Shown: positions 1-5,508 of the stretch, piece by piece
Numbering within the stretch: the stretch's first letter is position 1
How the letters are laid out: each line of letters begins with the position of its first letter
Origin: Planctomycetota bacterium
Lineage (GTDB): Bacteria; Planctomycetota; Planctomycetia; Pirellulales; Pirellulaceae
Direction of reading: 5' to 3'
DNA length: 16,650 nucleotides
NCBI GenBank assembly: GCA_029259935.1
Contig: JAJDEH010000137.1
Coordinates: 1 to 16,650 of the forward strand
The notes under the pieces: generated by a model
The model's input: only the letters and a program-made list of their open reading frames with translations
What the model was told of the DNA's origin: nothing
Databases searched by the model: none
Translations under genes and position numbers: made by a program

Positions 1-331
1 CGTCGCTGCAACTGCCCTAAACCGCTTGCTGGCAGATTGTTATAGCCGATCTTTTGACGGAAAATCAAGCTAGTGCTGGTCGGCGTTATTCGAATTGCTA
101 TCGGTGGGGAGAAAGGTCACGGAGACGCGGCAAGGAAGGCCTCGTTTCGATCGTGCCGGCCATGTCCAGGGGAGACGCGCAAGCTGCCTCTTACCGCCGG
201 TTGACGAACAACAGCGAGTCGCGATCGCGCAAGTCGTTGTCAATCTGCCTCCACGCCAAACTGTCTTGCTTCTCATGGAACTGGAATTCTCTCTCGTTTG
301 GGTTAGCATAACGCCCAACGGAGACAATTCC
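1..331. other. No convincing gene; left flank of the IS remnant
   Basis: Open frames exist here on both strands, but none has a ribosome-binding site, a recognisable domain or a family-like sequence. The plus frame that runs from 95 into the transposase is just the upstream read-through of orfA. The stretch should contain the left end of the IS element, but I could not fix a terminal inverted repeat because the right end of the element is missing. A short motif, GGAGACGCG, occurs twice (about 122 and 171), which is too little to interpret. Confidence 0.4.
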
Positions 332-658
332 ATGAGCAAATCCATGAGCAAAACGCGTAGACGTTTCACAGTCCAGCAGAAGGCCGAGGTGGTTCGGCGG
401 CATGTGTCGGGAAAAGAGGCTGTTTCGGACCTGGCCGATGATCTTGGCCTGCAGCCCAGCCAGATTCACATGTGGGTCAAGCAGGTGCTCGATCAGGCGG
501 AAAAAGCCTTTGAACGATCCGCCGGCCCGCGCCGGTCCGAGCAGACGGAACGGGAGAAGATTTCCCGCTTGGAAGAGAAGTTGACGACGAAAAACGAAGT
601 TATCGCCGAACTGATGGAGGAGAACGTCCGCGCAAAAAAAGCCAATGGGGAACTCTAA
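332..658 (+). CDS. IS3-type transposase OrfA (helix-turn-helix subunit)
   Basis: This small protein (108 aa) is the DNA-binding subunit of an IS3-family transposase; OrfA binds the IS ends and is normally also made as an OrfA-OrfB fusion by frameshifting. The N-terminal half (RRRFTVQQKAEVVRRH, then SDLADDLGLQPSQIHMWVKQ) is a typical transposase helix-turn-helix. The C-terminal part, rich in Glu and Lys (about residues 65-105), is a leucine-zipper-like coiled coil. The start at 332 has GGAGA at 320-324, 7 nt upstream; a second ATG at 344 is possible. The upstream in-frame extension to 95 has no family-like sequence and was rejected. The gene is intact, but its partner orfB is broken, so the element is dead. 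I recognise the family from its sequence pattern; the exact IS name is not known. Confidence 0.8.
   Translation: MSKSMSKTRRRFTVQQKAEVVRRHVSGKEAVSDLADDLGLQPSQIHMWVKQVLDQAEKAFERSAGPRRSEQTEREKISRLEEKLTTKNEVIAELMEENVRAKKANGEL
634..640 (+). promoter_or_regulatory. Probable -1 programmed frameshift site (A7 run)
   Basis: A run of seven A's lies 15 nt before the orfA stop. In the orfA frame it reads A AAA AAA, a perfect slippery heptamer. A -1 slip there moves ribosomes into the orfB frame, which is open from the run through to 1087 and beyond. IS3-family elements use this mechanism to make the OrfAB transposase. I did not identify a stimulatory structure downstream. Confidence 0.6.
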
Positions 659-1087
659 AAGGACGCTGGGTTCCCCACGATACCCGCGACGACATCGTCG
701 ATTATATCCAGCATTGGACGGAACGGACCGAGTTGCCCGCCAAGCGTTTGCTGGCGTGGCTCGGGTTGGGCACCAGCAAGTTTCATGATTGGAAGAAACG
801 ATACGGTAAGTCCAACGAGCATAACGGAAAAGTCCCTCGGGACTGGTGGCTCGAGGATTGGGAGAAGCAAGCCATCCTGGACTTCCACGATCGTCATCCC
901 CTCAATGGCTATCGTCGGCTGGCTTTCATGATGCTCGATGACGACATCGTGGCCGTCAGCCCTTCCACCACCTATCGCGTGTTGAAGGCCGCCGGCCGGC
1001 TGGATCGCGCGGGCCATTCACCCTCGAAGAAAGGAACTGGATTCGTCCAGCCCTTGCAGCCACATCGCCATTGGCACGTGGACATCA
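640..1087 (+). pseudogene. IS3-type transposase OrfB, 5' part only (interrupted by a group II intron)
   Basis: This is the N-terminal part of the catalytic subunit, read in the -1 frame relative to orfA. It begins with KGRWVPHDTRDDIVDYIQ, continues through an HTH-like region (LAWLGLGTSKFHDWKKRY, HPLNGYRRLAFMML) and ends in HWHVDIS, which carries the first Asp (codon 1081-1083) of the DDE catalytic triad. After 1087 the frame runs into unrelated sequence and stops at 1182, because a group II intron begins at 1088. The remainder of the integrase core (the second Asp and the Glu) is not found in the window. A TTG at 733 could serve as an independent start, but the frame is open and family-like well upstream of it, so frameshift expression from orfA is more likely. 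The gene is non-functional unless the intron were spliced, and the intron has lost its 3' half. Confidence 0.8.
1082..1087 (+). other. IBS1, exon binding partner of the intron
   Basis: The last six exon bases before the intron are ACATCA. They are exactly complementary to TGATGT inside the intron (1307-1312), and a seventh pair (G1081 with T1313) is possible as a G-U wobble. This is the IBS1-EBS1 recognition used by group II introns, and it supports the intron boundary at 1087/1088. Confidence 0.6.
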
Positions 1088-2028
1088 GTGTGCCGCAGAA
1101 GCGGCGTGAGAGATGGGAGTTTGGCCTCCCGCAATCGGCTTGCAGGAGCAGGTTGCAAACCACCATGAGCGGCTTTGGTTAAGAGCCTTGGTCGTGAGCG
1201 TTATGGAAAAGGCACTCTTGAAGTGTCAGGTATGGATCAAGAAGACGAACAACCGTGAACCACCGTTCAATTGTCGAAAGAGACAAATGGCGTCGAAACG
1301 GGGAGTTGATGTTGCCCCGGGACAAATCTGGCGGAAACCTGTCTACCGGCCAGGTGGCGCCCGGCATAGAGGTGGCGTGAGCTTGATCCGGGCTTTCACG
1401 TTGAACTGCGGGAATCTGTCGCAGCGATGTTAAGAGAAAAGCACAAGCAGAAACCCTGCAAGGCTGACAGTATCAATGCGCTGCACAGGGGCGGACAAGC
1501 TCGTAGTAGTGTTGAAGCCGCTGTAATGGCGGTGGAGCGAAGGGGCTTGGTCACCCAGTTGCAATCATTTGGCCAACTGCCATGCAGGAGGAGCCGATGA
1601 GCGTAGCGAAACCATTTTCGATACCCAAGCTGCTGGTGTGGCGGGCATACCAGGAAGTCAAATCCAAAGGAGGTGCCGCGGGAGTAGACAATCAGTCGCT
1701 CGAAGATTTCGAGTGTGACCTGAGGAACAATCTTTATCGAATCTGGAACCGACTGTGTTCTGGCAGCTACTTTCCTCCGCCGGTCAAAGCCGTGCCGATC
1801 CCCAAGAAATCGGGCGGCATGAGAATCCTGGGCGTGCCCACGATCTCAGACCGTATTGCACAGACGGTGGTCAAGATGATGCTGGAGCCGATCTTGGAAC
1901 CGGTGTTCGATGACGACTCCTACGGTTATCGTCCGGGACGTTCAGCTCAGGACGCGATTGCCGTGACGCGCAAGCGATGTTGGCAATACGACTGGGTTGT
2001 GGAGTTCGACATCCGAGGCCTCTTCGAA
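1088..2028 (+). mobile_element. Group II intron, 3'-truncated
   Basis: The 5' end GTGTG fits the GUGYG consensus of bacterial group II introns. About 500 nt of structured non-coding RNA (domains I-III expected) then precede a reverse-transcriptase gene starting at 1597, as in an intron with its protein encoded in domain IV. A candidate EBS1 at 1307-1312, about 220 nt from the 5' end, pairs with the adjoining exon. The element stops abruptly within the RT at about 2028. The rest of the protein, domain V and domain VI are absent, so it cannot splice or retrohome by itself. The host is the catalytic domain of an IS transposase, a common landing place for bacterial group II introns. Confidence 0.78.
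1307..1312 (+). ncRNA. Candidate EBS1 loop of the group II intron
   Basis: TGATGT is the reverse complement of the six exon bases immediately upstream of the intron, and its distance from the 5' end (about 220 nt) is where EBS1 normally lies in domain I. I found no equally good partner for IBS2. Confidence 0.5.
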
Positions 2029-2058
2029 CTGTCTTGCCTATCAGTTCGGTGGCTATGA
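1597..2058 (+). pseudogene. ltrA: Group II intron-encoded reverse transcriptase (LtrA-like), truncated
   Basis: This is the N-terminal third of an intron-encoded reverse transcriptase/maturase, which in intact introns binds the intron RNA, assists splicing and copies it into DNA. The start at 1597 is chosen over ATG 1582 because AGGAGG lies at 1585-1590, ideally spaced. Visible blocks are RT0 (LVWRAYQEVKSKGGAAGVD), RT1 (VPIPKKSGGMRILGVPTISD), RT2 (DDSYGYRPGRSAQDAI) and the start of RT3 (WVVEFDIRGLF, with the motif A Asp). Family-like sequence ends at about 2028. The last ten residues before the stop at 2056-2058 come from unrelated DNA. The YADD active site, the maturase domain X and any endonuclease domain are missing. 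About 143 residues of family-like sequence remain of a usual 400-500, so the protein is inactive. Confidence 0.85.
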
Positions 2059-2401
2059 CTTCGTTAGCTTCTTCCCTGGCCTTGTTCCAAGCCAACTTGT
2101 CATGCTGGGTGTATTCTTCTCCCATTTGCCAAAACGCCGCAAAGCCTTCGCCTAGATGAAGAGCCTAGCAGAATGATGGCAGGCAGAATGATTTTTCTAT
2201 CGTCCGGCTTGGGTTATTAGGTCATTTCATCCGTGATCGCGCTGGCGGCCCATTCGCCGTCGTGACGCACCTCCGCTGCTTGCCCCAGGCCGTCCCGTCA
2301 GGACTTTCTATCGGAAGGGCGGTTTTTCGTGGTATAAATTATGGCGAGGTACTACATATGGGTGCTCGTTTCGGCCTCGCCAAAAATGAGGATCATTGAC
2401 G
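2029..2401. other. Rearranged spacer after the intron break
   Basis: Most of this stretch shows no gene. On the minus strand an open frame from about 2171 down to the break near 2029 reads like real protein (GEEYTQHDKLAWNKAREEAN, EVIATELIGKT) and ends just where the intron ends. It may be a scrap of another gene brought in by the rearrangement; I do not recognise it. A TATAAATTAT sequence at about 2332-2341 could be a -10-like element for the genes downstream, but no matching -35 box is evident. Confidence 0.35.
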
Positions 2402-2560
2402 ATGGAGAACCGTCAAAATCAACCGCCACGGCGACGGCGAATTTTCCAGTTTACCCTGCGCTCGTTTTTCGCTCTGGTAGTTATAGTGGGCTGTTGCTTG
2501 ACTCTGATCCTAAAGAGGACCACACTGTGTTTCCTGCTCTGCGCAGTTTTTGTTTCGTGA
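2402..2560 (+). CDS. Small membrane protein with planctomycete QFTLRSFF-type segment
   Basis: This 52-aa protein has a basic N-terminus (PPRRRR) followed by IFQFTLRSFFALVVIVGCCL, a positive-inside membrane segment, and then a second hydrophobic stretch rich in Cys. The QF-S/T-LR-S/T-L/F core followed by a membrane helix is a recurring N-terminal motif in planctomycete proteins; its role is not known. A GAGGA at 2388-2392 lies 9 nt before the ATG. The gene overlaps the next one by 34 nt in a different frame, so translation may be coupled. It could be the remnant N-terminus of a longer protein lost by frameshift, or a genuine leader or small protein. The sequence evidence for coding is the motif and the RBS only. 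Confidence 0.5.
   Translation: MENRQNQPPRRRRIFQFTLRSFFALVVIVGCCLTLILKRTTLCFLLCAVFVS
2515..2519 (+). promoter_or_regulatory. Ribosome-binding site deciding the GTG start of the cytochrome gene
   Basis: GAGGA lies 7 nt before an in-frame GTG at 2527. Translation from there begins directly with a signal peptide, whereas the ATG at 2341 would put 62 unrelated residues in front of it. The RBS sits within the small upstream gene. Confidence 0.6.
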
Positions 2561-4317
2561 TTTTCGCTTGCAGCCCTCTCGTGGCGACCGGAGCGGACGT
2601 CCCGCTCCACAGGCAAACCCACGTTCGGCAACCGGTGGCGTTGGCGACCGGCAGCGGTCAATTATTCGTTTCCAACCGGCTTAGTGGAACGATCTCGGTT
2701 GTTGACTGTGAATCGAATGAATTGGTTCGCGAATTCCACGTGGGTGACAGCTTGTCGGATCTTGCCATGGCGGGCGAGTCGCGCGTACTCGCCTTGGACT
2801 CCATAAACCACCAGGTCGTGACGCTTGGCAATCAGGGCGGCCGGTTGCATGTGCTGCAAAGACACTCCGTCGCGCATACTCCCATCAATATCGCGGTCGC
2901 GCCTGATCTGCGTTTGGTAAGCATTGCCTCTCTTTGGGCCAGGCAGGTTACAATTCTGCCGCTCACCACGGCCCAAGGCGGCTTGGCCATTGACCGGCCT
3001 TCGAGGAAGGTGCTCGATCTTCCGTTCGCGCCGCGAGAACAGTGGATTAGCCCCGATGCACGGCATCTGGTGGTCGCCGATGCGTTCGGAGGCAAGTTGG
3101 CAATAGTTGATTTGCGGGAACTTTCGCTGCTGGCGATTCGGTCGATCGAGGGCCACAATATCCGTGGCTTGGCACAGAGCCATGACAAAACACAATTGCA
3201 CTTCGTCCATCAACTGCTGAACGGGCACGTTGCAACGCATCGAGAACGGGTTTTTTGGGGCACTGTGTTGGGAAATGTCATGAAGTCGGTTTCCCTATCC
3301 GACTTGGTCACGCCGGCCGAACAGCAAGCCGGTTCGAAGACGTCCATGCGGCCGATCGCTCACTGGAGTTTGCTGCCGCTGGGCGAACCGGGAAACGGCG
3401 CTGGCGATCCGGGTTCGGTTGTGATCAACTCGCAAGGAGCGGCGGTCGTTGCCTTGTCAGGCGTCAACCAAGTCGCCATCCGCAAAACACCTCGACAGCC
3501 GTTTGTTCGCCGCGAGGTCGGCAAGCGGCCGGCGGCAATCGCCTTATCGCCTAGCGGTGATGTCGCCTACGTCGCGAATCGCTTTGACGATTCGATCTCA
3601 GTGGTCGATATCAGCGAATTGAGCGTGTCGAAAACGATCTCGCTGGGGCCGCGTCCGGCGGCGACGCTGGTCGATCATGGCGAACAATTGTTTCATGACT
3701 GCCGTTTGTCGTTGGACGGGTGGTATAGCTGTCAAAGTTGCCATACGGATGGCCATACTTGCGGACTGCTGAATGACAATTTCGGCGACGGTACGCTTGG
3801 TGCTCCCAAGCGAGTGCCGTCGCTGTTGGGGGGCGGACAAACCGGGCCGTGGGCTTGGAACGGAAGCCAGCATCGCTTGCGAGATCAAATTCACAAGTCG
3901 ATCACGACCACCATGCGGGGCGAACAGGAAGACGCCACCGACCAACATCTGGAGGCACTGGCCGCCTACGTGCGGACGCTGGTGCCTCCACCCTCGCTGC
4001 GCGAGGCACGAGGCCATATGGATGACGCCGCCAACGAGCGCGGGCGGCTTGTCTTTGTGAAAACCGGCTGTGGCGATTGTCACCAGGCACCCACCTATAC
4101 AACGGCGGAAACCTACGACGTCGGTCTGCGGGACGGCCGCGGGACCGATCACTTCAACCCACCTTCGCTGCGGGGGGTTAGCCAGCGCAATCGATATTTT
4201 CACGACAACCGGGGCCGAAGCCTCCATGATGTGCTGGTCAACCACAACCACCAAGGCGGTCGCGGGCTCTCTAAACAGGACTTGGCGGACCTACTGGAGT
4301 TCCTGAATAGCCTTTAA
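2527..4317 (+). CDS. Secreted YVTN beta-propeller / di-heme cytochrome c protein
   Basis: This 596-aa protein, probably periplasmic, combines a propeller with cytochrome c domains of the cytochrome c peroxidase/MauG kind; such proteins carry out or relay electrons in periplasmic redox reactions. The GTG start at 2527 gives a signal peptide (FPALRSFCFVIFACSPLVATGA). Residues about 30-390 contain YVTN-like repeats, for example LFVSNRLSGTISVVD and AYVANRFDDSISVVD. Two haem-binding sites follow: CQSCH at 402-406 (3730-3744) and CGDCH at 515-519 (4069-4083). Around them are family-like segments such as GAPKRVPSLLGGG and NPPSLRGVSQRNRYFHDN. The C-terminal half resembles the di-heme peroxidase fold, but I cannot assign a peroxidase, MauG-like or purely electron-transfer role. 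No partner redox enzyme is adjacent. The gene may be co-transcribed with the small membrane protein it overlaps. Confidence 0.85.
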   Translation: MFPALRSFCFVIFACSPLVATGADVPLHRQTHVRQPVALATGSGQLFVSNRLSGTISVVDCESNELVREFHVGDSLSDLAMAGESRVLALDSINHQVVTLGNQGGRLHVLQRHSVAHTPINIAVAPDLRLVSIASLWARQVTILPLTTAQGGLAIDRPSRKVLDLPFAPREQWISPDARHLVVADAFGGKLAIVDLRELSLLAIRSIEGHNIRGLAQSHDKTQLHFVHQLLNGHVATHRERVFWGTVLGNVMKSVSLSDLVTPAEQQAGSKTSMRPIAHWSLLPLGEPGNGAGDPGSVVINSQGAAVVALSGVNQVAIRKTPRQPFVRREVGKRPAAIALSPSGDVAYVANRFDDSISVVDISELSVSKTISLGPRPAATLVDHGEQLFHDCRLSLDGWYSCQSCHTDGHTCGLLNDNFGDGTLGAPKRVPSLLGGGQTGPWAWNGSQHRLRDQIHKSITTTMRGEQEDATDQHLEALAAYVRTLVPPPSLREARGHMDDAANERGRLVFVKTGCGDCHQAPTYTTAETYDVGLRDGRGTDHFNPPSLRGVSQRNRYFHDNRGRSLHDVLVNHNHQGGRGLSKQDLADLLEFLNSL

Positions 4318-4477
4318 GACGGTTGATAGAGTTTTAAGGACTGGCCCGATTGCAGCGAACCGGGCGGCTGTCGCCAATCTCTTTAGTGGGCGGATCAGCC
4401 TGGACGATGAGTAGGAGAGTTCCTCTTGAACTGCCGGCCTCTCGATACGTTCTTCACAAACAGCGCCCAAATTCGCC

Positions 4478-5152
4478 ATGCGAACGGTATGCATCATTTC
4501 GGTCTGCGCGACTTTAGCGCTGGGCTGCGCGGCCGGATTTCCTTCGGCCATTGGCGGTGAGTTGCCGCCGGCCACCCGCACAACCACTGCCGTTCAACAG
4601 CCGCGGATTCAGTATGTCCTACCCGGCAAGCCTGCACCCTCACGGGATGTTGTTTGGACCGAATCGGGATTTGATGAATCCCGAGTACCGGTCCTAGAGG
4701 GTTTTGGCCTGAAACCGATTACCGATGTCACGACGAACATCCGTATGGACGAAGATCGGGTTCCCCAAAACGTTGCCCGCGCGGCTTTCCAAAAGATCGA
4801 ACCACAATTCCAGCCTTTGGGTTACAGCCGCGCGTGGGCTCCGCATGAATTTGCTTGGGTGGCACCGGCACTATGTCATCGGCCGCTGTACTTCGAAGAC
4901 GAAAACTTGGAACGATATGGCCATCATTTTGGCCTCCTCCAGCCGGCCGTCTCCGCCGCTCACTTCTTCGGGCGTGTTCCGGTCATTCCCTACATGCGAG
5001 GCGCTCGTTCGCCGCATGAATGTGTCTACACTTTGGGATATTATCGGCCCGGCAATCGCGTTCCGTTCTATGCGTCGCGGCCGCCGCTGAGCTTGAAGGG
5101 CGCGGCCCTGCAGGGAGCCGCCGTAACGGGAGCGGTCTTCGCGATTCCTTAG
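4478..5152 (+). CDS. Secreted planctomycete-type conserved protein, unknown function
   Basis: This 224-aa protein begins with a signal peptide (MRTVCIISVCATLALGCAAG). The Cys at residue 17 may be a lipid-attachment site, but the lipobox is imperfect. A variable, Pro-rich region follows, then a dense C-terminal block (about 120-224): CHRPLYFEDENLERYGHHFG, SAAHFFGRVPVIPYMRG, SPHECVYTLGYYRPG and GAALQGAAVTGAVFAIP. From memory, proteins with this block recur in planctomycete genomes as uncharacterised exported proteins. The many aromatic, His and Cys residues suggest a folded envelope protein, but no catalytic motif can be assigned. There is no clear Shine-Dalgarno before the ATG. The stop codon TAG coincides with the first bases of a 300-bp repeat element; removal of that element with one TA left behind would still give TAG, so the C-terminus is probably native. 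Confidence 0.72.
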   Translation: MRTVCIISVCATLALGCAAGFPSAIGGELPPATRTTTAVQQPRIQYVLPGKPAPSRDVVWTESGFDESRVPVLEGFGLKPITDVTTNIRMDEDRVPQNVARAAFQKIEPQFQPLGYSRAWAPHEFAWVAPALCHRPLYFEDENLERYGHHFGLLQPAVSAAHFFGRVPVIPYMRGARSPHECVYTLGYYRPGNRVPFYASRPPLSLKGAALQGAAVTGAVFAIP

Positions 5153-5189
5153 CAGCCCGTTGAATAAGTCGAACCTAGAGAGGGTGGCT

Positions 5190-5211
5190 GGGGTTGAGCG
5201 TAGCGAACCCC
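5190..5211. repeat. Hairpin repeat, copy 1 (GGGGTT...AACCCC)
   Basis: A 22-bp unit with a GGGGTT/AACCCC stem around the ten-base loop GAGCGTAGCG. An identical copy, in the same orientation, lies at 5355-5376 in the opposite arm of the surrounding inverted repeat. Confidence 0.6.
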
Positions 5212-5354
5212 ATTCGCACGAAGTTAAGGAGTTTTCGCGGGATTCAGGATGACAGCACGAGATTGCTTGCTGTAAGAATGCTCGGTGTTTCTGAAGCTAG
5301 CAATCATCGCTTTACTCTTGAACCTGTGGATATTTGGCTTAACTTCGTGCGAAT

Positions 5355-5376
5355 GGGGTTGAGCGTAGCGAACCCC
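5355..5376. repeat. Hairpin repeat, copy 2 (GGGGTT...AACCCC)
   Basis: Second identical copy of the 22-bp hairpin unit. The sequence around it is inverted relative to copy 1, yet the loop reads in the same direction, so it is not simply the mirror of the first arm. Confidence 0.6.
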
Positions 5377-5474
5377 CAGTAAATCGCGTTCTGGGGGCTC
5401 ACATTCGTTCGACCCCAGCCACCCAACTCCGTTTTTCAACAGGCTGCTAGTCGTCCGATCAAGACTGCCTCTAC

Positions 5475-5495
5475 CTCGCCCTTGGCAAGGGGGAG
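5475..5495. terminator. Possible bidirectional hairpin between convergent genes
   Basis: CTC-g-CCCTT, loop GGC, AAGGG-g-GAG forms an eight-pair stem with one mismatch. It lies between the plus-strand genes ending at 5152 and the minus-strand operon ending at 5509. No T-tract follows on either strand, so factor-independent termination is doubtful. Confidence 0.28.
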
Positions 5496-5508
5496 ATCCA
5501 GAATCTCG

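Larger units (their letters stand above)
5150..5449. repeat. 300-bp nested inverted-repeat element (MITE-like)
   Basis: The ends are near-identical inverted repeats: TAGCAGCCCGTTGAATAA at 5150-5167 and, on the other strand from 5449, TAGCAGCCTGTTGAAAAA (16 of 18 match). Inside them a 13-bp perfect inverted pair lies at 5182-5194 and 5412-5424. Next come arms at 5210-5227 and 5339-5356 (TTAACTTCGTGCGAATGG and its complement), and then an 11-bp imperfect stem at 5261-5271 and 5295-5305. If the outermost TA is a target duplication, the ends are GCAGCC and the insertion pattern would be IS630/Tc1-like, but this is ambiguous. There is no transposase inside; a 62-codon frame at 5194 is not gene-like. 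The most likely identity is a non-autonomous element mobilised by an IS elsewhere. Confidence 0.65.

Noticed and set aside
95..331. Extension of the orfA reading frame upstream of 332
   Set aside because: The added 79 residues look unlike the transposase family, and a good ribosome-binding site precedes ATG 332.
1597..1612. Similarity between the RT start (MSVAKP codons) and the GAGCGTAGCGAA loop of the 300-bp element
   Set aside because: The match is about a dozen bases and does not extend on either side, so it is probably chance.
2341..2526. ATG 2341 as start of the cytochrome protein
   Set aside because: It would bury the signal peptide behind 62 unrelated residues; GTG 2527 has a well-spaced RBS and begins directly with the signal peptide.
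2662..3240. Long minus-strand open frame (192 codons) opposite the propeller
   Set aside because: It is antisense to a clear secreted cytochrome gene and shows no domain or RBS.
3598..4254. 218-codon minus-strand frame opposite the cytochrome c domains
   Set aside because: It is antisense to the haem-binding region, whose CxxCH motifs fix the coding strand.
4344..4365. GCCCG/CGGGC hairpin after the cytochrome gene as a terminator
   Set aside because: The stem is only five pairs with a 12-nt loop, and no T-tract follows.
5194..5382. 62-codon TTG frame inside the 300-bp element
   Set aside because: It is composed of the repeat arms themselves (SVANP appears at both ends) and is not protein-like.
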